Below, in pieces: positions 1-4,996 of a DNA stretch of 5,176 nt. This stretch comes from Lachnospiraceae bacterium (GTDB taxonomy: Bacteria > Bacillota_A > Clostridia > Lachnospirales > Lachnospiraceae). Where the stretch lies: NCBI GenBank assembly GCA_017613055.1, contig JAGAES010000005.1, positions 1-5,176 on the forward strand, in the 5' to 3' direction. The position numbers and the translations under genes are program-made. The notes under the pieces are model-generated. The model was given only the letters and a program-made list of their open reading frames with translations. It had not been told where the DNA came from and did not search any database. Position 1 is the stretch's first letter, and each line of letters opens with the position of its first letter.

Positions 1-202
1 CGCAGCCGAACACTTCAATATTTCCCTTGTCGAACGAAAGCAGCGACAGCAGGCAGTTGATCGTCGTCGTCTTGCCGGAGCCGTTCGGGCCGAGAAGTCC
101 GAAGATTTCCCCTTCTTTGATCTCAAGCGAAAAATGGTCCAGCGCCACCAGCTCGCCGTAACGCTTTACCAGGTTATCAATCTTTACTACCGTAGGTTTC
201 AT
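1..202 (-). CDS. ABC transporter ATP-binding protein, N-terminal part (cut by window edge)
   Basis: The first 67 residues of an ABC-type ATPase are visible; the rest lies beyond the left edge. The order of motifs is that of the family: an aromatic A-loop tyrosine (KRYGELVALD, Y15), then a strand and turn (IKEGEIFGLLG), then a full Walker A motif GPNGSGKTT at residues 38-46, then a segment ending NIEVFGC that matches the usual 'G.I.V.G' stretch. The Walker B, signature and H-loop parts are not in the window. The style resembles ABC-2 / multidrug exporter ATPases, where the ATPase is a separate cytoplasmic subunit working with a membrane permease; the permease would be expected farther left. 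The start at 202 is chosen because GTGAGG sits 6 nt upstream of it; the in-frame ATG at 208 directly abuts that site. The gene is on the same strand as, and 137 bp downstream of, the sigma/anti-sigma pair, so it may be a target or partner. Substrate unknown. Confidence 0.93.
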   Translation of the reverse strand, partial: MKPTVVKIDNLVKRYGELVALDHFSLEIKEGEIFGLLGPNGSGKTTTINCLLSLLSFDKGNIEVFGC

Positions 203-208
203 TTGCAT

Positions 209-214
209 CCTCAC
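209..214 (-). promoter_or_regulatory. Ribosome binding site of the ABC ATPase gene
   Basis: On the minus strand this reads GTGAGG, 6 nt before the ATG at 202. It leaves no spacing for the ATG at 208, so it decides between the two in-frame starts. Confidence 0.6.
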
Positions 215-262
215 TTTCGTATTCCGGGCGGCCTCCCCGACCGTCTCCGTGTTTCTGACATA

Positions 263-291
263 AGAATAGCGCGGACCGAAGCCCGCGCCAA
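263..291 (-). promoter_or_regulatory. Possible promoter for the ABC gene (TTGGCG-17-TATTCT)
   Basis: On the minus strand TTGGCG (291-286) and TATTCT (268-263) are separated by 17 nt; each matches the sigma-A hexamer at 4 of 6 positions. The start of transcription would fall near 256, placing the dyad at 314-329 about 65 bp upstream, a typical activator position. An alternative is GTCACA-17-TACACT, with its -10 at 296-291 and its -35 inside the dyad, in which case the dyad would act more like an operator. Both are weak matches and both overlap the hairpin at 267-290, so neither is secure. Confidence 0.25.
267..290 (-). terminator. Hairpin with UUCG loop after the anti-sigma gene, possible terminator
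   Basis: The minus-strand RNA can form a 10-bp stem (arms 290-281 and 276-267, core GCGCGGGC / GUCCGCGC, two G-U wobbles) closed by a UUCG tetraloop with a C-G closing pair, a very stable loop type. It is followed by UUCUUAU, which is U-rich but not a clean U tract. The position, 50 bp after the stop codon of the sigma-factor partner gene and before the ABC gene, fits a full or partial terminator of the sigma operon. It could instead act as a leaky attenuator that lets some transcription reach the ABC gene. Confidence 0.45.
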
Positions 292-306
292 GTGTATGGT
301 GTCATG

Positions 307-332
307 ATTTGTCTGTGACAAATGTCACATTT
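307..332. promoter_or_regulatory. Three overlapping dyads upstream of the ABC gene, candidate operator
   Basis: Three perfect inverted repeats share bases here: ATTTGTC-TGT-GACAAAT (307-323), TGTGACA-AA-TGTCACA (314-329) and AAATGT-C-ACATTT (320-332). The middle one also fits the pattern TGTGA-N6-TCACA. They lie between the stop codon of the sigma-factor partner gene and the start of the ABC gene, where a regulator controlling the ABC gene would bind. The binding protein is unknown. As minus-strand RNA the first two dyads would form mutually exclusive hairpins, so an RNA role is also possible. Confidence 0.5.
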
Positions 333-339
333 TCCGTTT

Positions 340-1608
340 TTAATTCGGAACCGTACTGTCCGTCGGAATCTGTGCGTCCAGGATCTTCATAAAATCCGCT
401 GCCGCTTCGGGGCCGACATACATGCAGAAGAAATCCGTTACGACCCATCCGCCGCTGTACAGATAAACCTGAAAGCCTCCCTCACCGAGCAGACTGTTGT
501 GCACATATGCGACCAGCGACATGGTTCCGATTTGCTTGCCTTTGCAGAACTCCTGCGCCTCTTTGGAGCCTTCTGCCGGATGTATTTCATAGGGGATTTC
601 TTCTCCGTAGACATCCTCAAAATTCCCCCAGGCGTCCGTGTACCTGCTTGCATAGGAGGACGCCGGATCATACGGCTGGCCTACTGCCGGATCATAATGG
701 AATGTTCCCGCGAAGAATTCGTTCGGCATGTCATACATCGCAAAAATCGGGATGTCCTGATTCCGGAACAGGGTATTCAAAGTCTGATCCATCGAAATCT
801 TCGTGCGAAGCTTGATCTCCTGATTGTCGCGGATAACCGTGAACTCCTCCCCGAGTGTCATATAGGTCGCAAGCTGCGTTGCCTTCGCATAATCCGCGAA
901 GTTATCGGTCCAGTAGACCCGCGCATATACGGGGTATTTTCCCGAAACCGGGTCCTTCACACAAACCGCGTAGTCCGTGCTGATATCCGGGATTGCGTAG
1001 ACTTCAACCGTAACATTTTCCGCTTTGCTGTTCTCCGCTTCGCTGTTTTCCTCTCCGTTCTCCTCCTCACCGGAAAGCTCCTCATCCTCGTCGATATACC
1101 GGTAACCGGTCAGCTGAAAACTGCCGAGATACTCCCCGGCCTTTGTGCATTCCGAGCGCTGTCTCATGTAGGTGTTCGAATTGTAGACCAGTTCGTCATA
1201 ATAGGTCCCGCCGTACGGGTCCGGCTCTTCCGTTAAGCCGGAATACGGCTCCGTAACCGGCGTCACCTTATCCTGATCCGTCCAATCCCGTGCAGCAGGC
1301 GTCACGGTCTTCGCCCTTTCGCCTTTTCCGTTTAACATAGCGTTTATAATCAATCCGCCTCCCACAAGCGCCAGAACCAGTGCGGCACAGGCCGCGTATT
1401 TCCATACCGCTTTCGTATAAAACGGCTTCCGTACGCTCTTCTTAGCATCCAAAACAACATAATCCGAATCATTGCTCTTAACTGCCGGACCGTCCGCAGG
1501 GGTCCCTTCCGTTTTCAGGGAAGATGTTCCGCTAACGCCTTCCGTCGCTTCCAGAACAAACTCATCGTCTATGTCATTGATTGCTTCCAACAAATCCAAT
1601 CCGTTCAT
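340..1608 (-). CDS. Single-pass membrane protein, probable anti-sigma factor / sensor partner of the upstream sigma factor
   Basis: The protein is 422 residues from the chosen start. A short N-terminal segment (GLDLLEAINDIDDEFVLEA, about residues 3-21) resembles the conserved N-terminal motif of sigma-factor partner proteins in Clostridia and is probably the part that touches the sigma factor. A cytoplasmic linker with basic residues (RKPFYTK) leads to one membrane helix at about 68-92 (WKYAACAALVLALVGGGLII). About 330 residues follow outside the cell; I do not recognise a named domain in them. They contain an acidic tract at about 173-197 with a five-residue repeat (NSEAE, NSKAE). The start at 1608 is preferred to the ATG at 1614 because GGAGGG lies 6 nt upstream and the start overlaps the sigma stop as ATGA, so the two genes are translationally coupled. 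Likely role: hold the sigma factor at the membrane and release it upon an external signal. The family-level role is inferred from position and topology, not from a catalytic or binding motif. Confidence 0.8.
   Translation of the reverse strand: MNGLDLLEAINDIDDEFVLEATEGVSGTSSLKTEGTPADGPAVKSNDSDYVVLDAKKSVRKPFYTKAVWKYAACAALVLALVGGGLIINAMLNGKGERAKTVTPAARDWTDQDKVTPVTEPYSGLTEEPDPYGGTYYDELVYNSNTYMRQRSECTKAGEYLGSFQLTGYRYIDEDEELSGEEENGEENSEAENSKAENVTVEVYAIPDISTDYAVCVKDPVSGKYPVYARVYWTDNFADYAKATQLATYMTLGEEFTVIRDNQEIKLRTKISMDQTLNTLFRNQDIPIFAMYDMPNEFFAGTFHYDPAVGQPYDPASSYASRYTDAWGNFEDVYGEEIPYEIHPAEGSKEAQEFCKGKQIGTMSLVAYVHNSLLGEGGFQVYLYSGGWVVTDFFCMYVGPEAAADFMKILDAQIPTDSTVPN
1020..1064 (-). repeat. Imperfect 15-nt tandem repeat coding for acidic pentapeptides
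   Basis: Two adjacent 15-nt units (plus strand CCGCTTTGCTGTTCT at 1020-1034 and CCGCTTCGCTGTTTT at 1035-1049) differ at two positions, and a more degenerate third unit follows to 1064. They encode NSKAE and NSEAE next to GEENGEE-type sequence in the ectodomain of the sigma-factor partner. The unit length is a multiple of three, so gain or loss of copies would keep the frame. Confidence 0.65.
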
Positions 1609-2171
1609 ATGCATCCCTCCAGGTGCTTCCTAAGCTTTTTCTTAATCTCATAAAGCCGGTTACTGACAAAACGTTCGTCCTTACCGAGTTGGGCAGCGAT
1701 TTCCGCAACGGAACAGGAAAGCCAGTACCGCTTCAGGAAAATCTGCCGTTTCTCTTTGGACAGGTTCCGCAGAAAAGAATTCATCTGGGATCTGAGCCGC
1801 TCCCGGTCTGCCTGCTCATTGCGCCGGCTGTCCGGGATGCATTCGGAAAGCTCCTCATATGAAGTAAAGGTCTTATCGCCTCCCCGCTTCTTCGCCTGAT
1901 TGCTCCGAAGCCGCGAGATCGAAAGGTTTCGAACCACCCTTGAAAGGTATGCCTTCAGATTGTCCGGCTCCGCTTTCGGAATGCTCTCCCATGCGCGCAG
2001 ATAGGTATCGTTCACGCACTCCTCGGCGTCCTGCCGGTCCTTAAGAATCCCCTCCGCGAGCGTGAACAGATACCCCCCGTAAACACGCTGTATCTCGCGG
2101 ATTGCGTCCTCCGAACCGCTCCGGAACAATTGTAAAATCCGATAATCCTCGGTTGTAATTTCTTTCGGCAC
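1605..2171 (-). CDS. RNA polymerase sigma factor, sigma-70 family, ECF-like
   Basis: This 188-residue protein has the two-domain layout of ECF-type sigma factors. Region 2 occupies about residues 15-92 and includes the core-binding stretch DAEECVNDTYLRAWESIP (48-65) and the promoter-melting/-10 recognition segment LKAYLSRVVRNLSISRLR (72-89). A polar linker follows, and region 4 occupies about 127-184, with a helix-turn-helix in SVAEIAAQLGKDERFVSNRL (154-173) for -35 recognition. No region 1 or region 3 is present, as expected for this group. The start is GTG, supported by AAAGGAG 5 nt upstream. The stop overlaps the start of the membrane partner gene by ATGA. The role is to direct RNA polymerase to a small regulon; autoregulation and control of the downstream ABC gene are plausible but not shown. 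No clear promoter was found in the 76 bp before it, so it may use its own type of promoter or read-through from the YitT gene. Confidence 0.93.
   Translation of the reverse strand: MPKEITTEDYRILQLFRSGSEDAIREIQRVYGGYLFTLAEGILKDRQDAEECVNDTYLRAWESIPKAEPDNLKAYLSRVVRNLSISRLRSNQAKKRGGDKTFTSYEELSECIPDSRRNEQADRERLRSQMNSFLRNLSKEKRQIFLKRYWLSCSVAEIAAQLGKDERFVSNRLYEIKKKLRKHLEGCI
1615..1620 (-). promoter_or_regulatory. Ribosome binding site of the sigma-factor partner gene
   Basis: GGAGGG on the minus strand lies inside the last codons of the sigma gene, 6 nt before the ATG at 1608. It abuts the ATG at 1614, which argues against that upstream start. Confidence 0.7.
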
Positions 2172-2176
2172 GTCTG

Positions 2177-2183
2177 CTCCTTT
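2177..2183 (-). promoter_or_regulatory. Ribosome binding site supporting the GTG start of the sigma factor
   Basis: AAAGGAG on the minus strand ends 5 nt before the GTG at 2171. It is a near-ideal Shine-Dalgarno site and makes the rare start codon credible. Confidence 0.75.
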
Positions 2184-2247
2184 CCGGCGAACCGTCCTGT
2201 GTCTTTTCTGCTTTCACCAATAAAGACGCAGGAAAATGTGAAATCTC

Positions 2248-3090
2248 TTATCTCACGATTTCATCAACGGTCGAAACCGTCGTGAACGCGCCGCCGTTCT
2301 TTGCGATAATCTCTTTCATTTTCGGCAGTTCGAAGTAGTTTACGAAGCAGATCAGTGTTTTATTGTTACCGGATATCAACCCGTAAGAATCCATAATCGT
2401 ACAGGTTTTGTTGAGCTCGTCGCGGATGGCCTGCGCCATCTTCTCGGCGTCCTTCGTGATGATCGTCACCTGCTTGATGGCCTCGAACCGGTCCGTAAAA
2501 TGGTTGATGACCGACGTCGCGACCACATACACGAGAAGGCTCATGAGCGCCGCACTTTGGTTGATCAAAAGGAATACCGCCAGATATACGCATGCGTTGA
2601 ATCCGATGAGAATATACGTCATGCTGAAGTTCTGCCCGGTCTTCTCGGACAGCTTTCTGACGACGATGTTCGCGAAGATTTCCGAGCCGTCGATACAGCC
2701 GCCGCACCGAAGAATCATTGCAAGTCCCGCCCCGAGAATCGCTCCGCCGAACACGACCGCGAGGAAATGCTCGGTATTCAGCTCGAAAGGCACCCACCTA
2801 AACAGCTCAAGCCCGAGCGTATAAACAAGCGATCCGAGCACGGCCGCAAGCCCGAACATCTTTCCTAAAATCACGAACGCGAGAATCAGAAACGGCAGGA
2901 ACACCGCAGCGACGCAAAGCGACAGGTTCCACCCCGAAAGCTTGCTGATCAGTATTGCAATACCCGCCGTACCGTAATCGATTGCATCGTTCGGAATCAG
3001 AATGCACACAACCGAGAAGCTCGCCATCAGCGCCCCGAGAATGATTCCGATTGCGGCAAATACGACGCCTATCTTTCTTTTTGAGCCCAT
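2248..3090 (-). CDS. YitT family integral membrane protein with C-terminal DUF2179 domain
   Basis: From the chosen start the protein is 280 residues, the usual length for this family. It begins with a basic N-terminus (MGSKRK) and has about six hydrophobic segments, near residues 7-32, 58-77, 79-97, 108-128, 158-177 and 179-196. Between the fourth and fifth lies the family's conserved loop, here RCGGCIDGSEIFANIVVRK (128-146). The C-terminal soluble part (about 203-277) has the pattern of DUF2179: KQVTIITKDAEKMAQAI, then CTIMDSYGLISG, then KTLICFVNYFELPKMKEII and a final FTTVSTVDEIV. YitT proteins are widespread in Bacillota and their transport substrate or role is generally not established. 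The start at 3090 is preferred to the in-frame ATG at 3108 because GGGAGG lies between them, 7 nt before 3090. A near-consensus promoter precedes it. It is transcribed away from the histidine kinase gene and sits upstream of the sigma gene on the same strand. Confidence 0.92.
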   Translation of the reverse strand: MGSKRKIGVVFAAIGIILGALMASFSVVCILIPNDAIDYGTAGIAILISKLSGWNLSLCVAAVFLPFLILAFVILGKMFGLAAVLGSLVYTLGLELFRWVPFELNTEHFLAVVFGGAILGAGLAMILRCGGCIDGSEIFANIVVRKLSEKTGQNFSMTYILIGFNACVYLAVFLLINQSAALMSLLVYVVATSVINHFTDRFEAIKQVTIITKDAEKMAQAIRDELNKTCTIMDSYGLISGNNKTLICFVNYFELPKMKEIIAKNGGAFTTVSTVDEIVR

Positions 3091-3097
3091 ACGACAA

Positions 3098-3103
3098 CCT
3101 CCC
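3098..3103 (-). promoter_or_regulatory. Ribosome binding site of the YitT gene
   Basis: GGGAGG on the minus strand is 7 nt before the ATG at 3090 and lies downstream of the ATG at 3108, which therefore is unlikely to be the start. Confidence 0.75.
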
Positions 3104-3129
3104 GGCATTTTCTTTTATGATACGGGAAG

Positions 3130-3158
3130 ATTATAGCACATCTCAAAACGGATGGCAA
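3130..3158 (-). promoter_or_regulatory. Sigma-A promoter of the YitT gene (TTGCCA-17-TGC-TATAAT)
   Basis: On the minus strand TTGCCA (3158-3153, 5 of 6 matches to the -35 consensus) and a perfect TATAAT (3135-3130) are spaced by 17 nt. The three bases before the -10 are TGC, forming an extended -10 element. Transcription would begin near 3123, giving a leader of about 33 nt with the ribosome binding site inside it. The promoter looks strong and housekeeping-type. Confidence 0.85.
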
Positions 3159-3162
3159 AAGA

Positions 3163-3193
3163 AACGGGTCAAGATTTCCTTGAGTTTACCGTT
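3163..3193. promoter_or_regulatory. Candidate operator dyad between the divergent promoters
   Basis: TCAAG-ATTTC-CTTGA (3169-3183) is an inverted repeat that overlaps the -35 box of the kinase promoter and lies 11 bp from the -35 box of the YitT promoter. Outer arms AACGG (3163-3167) and CCGTT (3189-3193) are also complementary but offset. A regulator here, for example the response regulator encoded downstream, could affect both promoters. This is a weak pattern and may be chance. Confidence 0.3.
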
Positions 3194-3208
3194 CATGTTT
3201 CGTATAAT
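3180..3208 (+). promoter_or_regulatory. Sigma-A promoter of the two-component operon (TTGAGT-17-TATAAT)
   Basis: TTGAGT (3180-3185, 4 of 6 matches) and a perfect TATAAT (3203-3208) are spaced by 17 nt. Transcription would begin near 3215, and the AAAAGGAG site (3222-3229) lies 8 nt before the kinase ATG at 3238. The -35 regions of this and the opposing YitT promoter are separated by only 21 bp. Confidence 0.8.
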
Positions 3209-3237
3209 GAAGAAAGATACGAAAAGGAGCCTTTCTT

Positions 3238-4323
3238 ATGAACCGACTTCTCGAAAAATCCGCCATCTTCCTTCTGTGCCTGCCCGGTTTTCTGATGGCA
3301 GGCTCGATTGCCGTGCCCGTTTTGGCGCTGCTTTCGGCGGTTTTCGTATCGTGTCTCGTGCAGCTTCTTTCGGGTCGGCGGATTGCGTGGATTCTGATCT
3401 TCCTCGCTTCTGCGGCATGCGGAATCTGGCCGATTCTTCTTTGTGCGCTGCCGCTCTTCTTCTATGACGCGCTCCGTGAGGAGCGTTGGTGGCTGATCCT
3501 TCCCGCGATTGCATTTATCGCGGATTTCGGCGCGCTTTCGACGCCGCAGATTATATGCGTGCTCACCGGACTTGCAGTCACGTTCATCTGGCAGAAACGG
3601 GTCACGAATCTCGAGAAATCCGTCGGGCATCTGACAACGCTTCGGGACGGCATCACCGAACGGAATATGCAGCTTGCCGAACAGAACAAGCGGCTTTTCG
3701 AAGCGCAGGACAACGAAGTGCACGTAGCGACACTGAAGGAACGGAACCGGATTGCAAGAGAGATTCACGACAACGTCGGACATATGCTGACGCGCTCGAT
3801 TCTTCAGACCGGCGCCCTGCAGATTATGAACCGTGACGAGAATCTTTCGGAGCCGCTTGCCGAACTGAAATCCACGCTTGACCGCGCCATGACGAGCATC
3901 CGCGAGAGCGTGCATGACCTGCATGACGATTCCGTCGACCTGCACCGTGTGCTTCAAGAGATGATCGACGCGGTCGACAGCCGCTTTGAGACGGGCCTGC
4001 AGTACGACGTCAGCGGGCGGATTACCGGCGGGATCAAGCTCTGTGTGGCGGGCATCGTCAAGGAAGGCATCTCAAACGCCGTCAAGCATTCAAACGGCGA
4101 CCGGATTGACGTCATACTGAGAGAACATCCCGGGTTTTACCAATTGCTTGTTGAAGATAACGGAAAGGGCTGTGACGTCAAGAAACTGTCCGACCGGACC
4201 GGCGGAATCGGTCTTCGAAACATGGAAGAACGTGCGCGAAGCGTCGGGGGAAATGTCACATTTAGCGCATCGGATAAAGGGTTCCGGATATTCCTGACAA
4301 TACCGAAAGGGGAACAGAAATGA
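3238..4323 (+). CDS. Membrane sensor histidine kinase, HisKA_3 / DesK-LiaS type (NarL-family partner)
   Basis: This 361-residue protein has an N-terminal membrane domain of roughly four to six hydrophobic segments within residues 7-118, with very short loops and no recognisable extracellular sensor domain. A polar, probably coiled-coil linker runs from about 121 to 168. The dimerisation/phosphoacceptor domain carries the H-box ERNRIAREIHDNVGH, with the phosphorylated histidine at H177. The catalytic ATPase domain shows the N-box VKEGISNAVKHS (N280), the G1 box DNGKG (307-311) and the G2 box GGIGLRNMEER (322-332). All residues needed for kinase activity are present. Membrane-embedded sensing of this kind is known for DesK (membrane fluidity) and LiaS (envelope stress); the signal here is unknown. 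It should autophosphorylate H177 and pass the phosphate to the response regulator whose ATG overlaps its stop codon. It has its own sigma-A promoter and a good ribosome binding site. Confidence 0.95.
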   Translation: MNRLLEKSAIFLLCLPGFLMAGSIAVPVLALLSAVFVSCLVQLLSGRRIAWILIFLASAACGIWPILLCALPLFFYDALREERWWLILPAIAFIADFGALSTPQIICVLTGLAVTFIWQKRVTNLEKSVGHLTTLRDGITERNMQLAEQNKRLFEAQDNEVHVATLKERNRIAREIHDNVGHMLTRSILQTGALQIMNRDENLSEPLAELKSTLDRAMTSIRESVHDLHDDSVDLHRVLQEMIDAVDSRFETGLQYDVSGRITGGIKLCVAGIVKEGISNAVKHSNGDRIDVILREHPGFYQLLVEDNGKGCDVKKLSDRTGGIGLRNMEERARSVGGNVTFSASDKGFRIFLTIPKGEQK

Positions 4324-4946
4324 AGATTATCGTGATTGACGACGACCGCCTTGTGGCGATGTCATTAAAGACGATTTTAGAGAATACGGGTTATATTACG
4401 GTCGTTGCGACCGGGCATTCCGGCGCGGACGCAATTGCGCTTTATGAAGAGAAAAAGCCTGATGCGGTGCTGATGGACATAAGGATGGAGGGGATGACCG
4501 GGCTCGAAGCCGGTGAGCGGATTCTTTCGGCGCATCCCGACGCGAAGATTCTTTATCTGACCACATTCTCCGATGACGAGTACATCATCACCGCGCTTAA
4601 CATCGGCGCAAAGGGTTACATATTAAAGCAGGATTTCGAAGGCATCGCGCCGGCGCTTGAAGCCGTGATGCGCGGCCAGACCGTGTTCGGCGAGAAGATC
4701 ATCGACAAGCTCCCCGACCTGATGAAGCCGTCCGAGCCCTTCGACTACGAGGCGCACGGAATCACCGACAAGGAACGCGAGATTTTGGAACTTGTCGCCG
4801 CCGGCAAGTCCAACAAGGAAATTGCCTCCGAGCTCTTCTTAAGCGAAGGCACGGTCCGCAACTACCTGAGCACGCTCCTCGACAAGCTACAGCTCCGCGA
4901 CCGGACGCAGCTTGCGGTGTATTACTATACGGAGATAAAAAGATAA
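4320..4946 (+). CDS. Response regulator, NarL/LuxR (FixJ) family, DNA-binding
   Basis: This 208-residue protein is the cognate partner of the kinase. The receiver domain (about 1-117) has the acidic pocket DDD at 7-9, the phosphoacceptor D53 in VLMDIRM, the switch threonine at about T81 in LYLTTF and the conserved lysine K103 in GYILK. After a linker, the LuxR-type helix-turn-helix occupies about 146-203, with ITDKEREILELVAAGKSNKE leading to IASELFLSEGTVRNYLSTLL. It should dimerise and bind DNA when D53 is phosphorylated. Its start overlaps the kinase stop as ATGA and AAAGGGG lies 7 nt upstream, so the two are translationally coupled. No target operon follows it; a terminator comes 15 bp after the stop. 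Candidate targets in the window are its own divergent promoter region and, more speculatively, the dyads before the ABC gene. Confidence 0.96.
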   Translation: MKIIVIDDDRLVAMSLKTILENTGYITVVATGHSGADAIALYEEKKPDAVLMDIRMEGMTGLEAGERILSAHPDAKILYLTTFSDDEYIITALNIGAKGYILKQDFEGIAPALEAVMRGQTVFGEKIIDKLPDLMKPSEPFDYEAHGITDKEREILELVAAGKSNKEIASELFLSEGTVRNYLSTLLDKLQLRDRTQLAVYYYTEIKR

Positions 4947-4960
4947 CGGACTCAAAAATC

Positions 4961-4984
4961 GCCCCGGGCAATTCTGCCCGGGGC
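4961..4984. terminator. Rho-independent terminator between convergent genes
   Basis: A perfect 10-bp GC-rich stem (GCCCCGGGCA / TGCCCGGGGC) encloses a 4-nt loop. On the minus strand it is followed by GATTTTTG, a proper U tract, so it is best suited to ending the HicB-side transcript. On the plus strand it lies 15 bp after the response regulator stop but is followed by AAACATTTCTC, a poor U tract, so termination in that direction is likely but weaker. Confidence 0.88.
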
Positions 4985-4996
4985 AAACATTTCTCA

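Noticed and set aside
314..329. Perfect match to the E. coli CRP consensus TGTGA-N6-TCACA
   Set aside because: The gene content points to Bacillota, where the E. coli-type cAMP-CRP circuit should not be assumed. The match is kept only as a candidate operator of unknown binder.
322..1236. Long plus-strand open frame of 304 codons
   Set aside because: It lies wholly opposite the sigma-partner gene, has no ribosome binding site before its ATG, and its translation is rich in Arg, Cys and Ile with no family resemblance. The minus-strand gene has coupling to sigma, a Shine-Dalgarno site and sensible topology.
1618..2171. Possibility that the sigma gene starts at an internal ATG rather than GTG
   Set aside because: The GTG at 2171 has AAAGGAG 5 nt upstream and gives the normal N-terminal length before region 2; later starts would cut into the helices of region 2.
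2211..2243. Inverted repeat TTTCAC ... GTGAAA between the YitT stop and the sigma gene, considered as a terminator
   Set aside because: The arms are only 6 bp, AT-rich and separated by 20 nt, with no U tract. The 76-bp gap shows no convincing terminator or promoter.
2366..2868. Several overlapping open frames on both strands within the YitT gene
   Set aside because: They are frame shadows of a gene with clear YitT and DUF2179 patterns; none has a ribosome binding site or a recognisable protein.
3193..3957. Minus-strand open frame of 254 codons
   Set aside because: It is opposite the histidine kinase, whose H-box and other motifs make the plus strand clearly coding. The product is a highly basic low-quality sequence typical of an antisense shadow.
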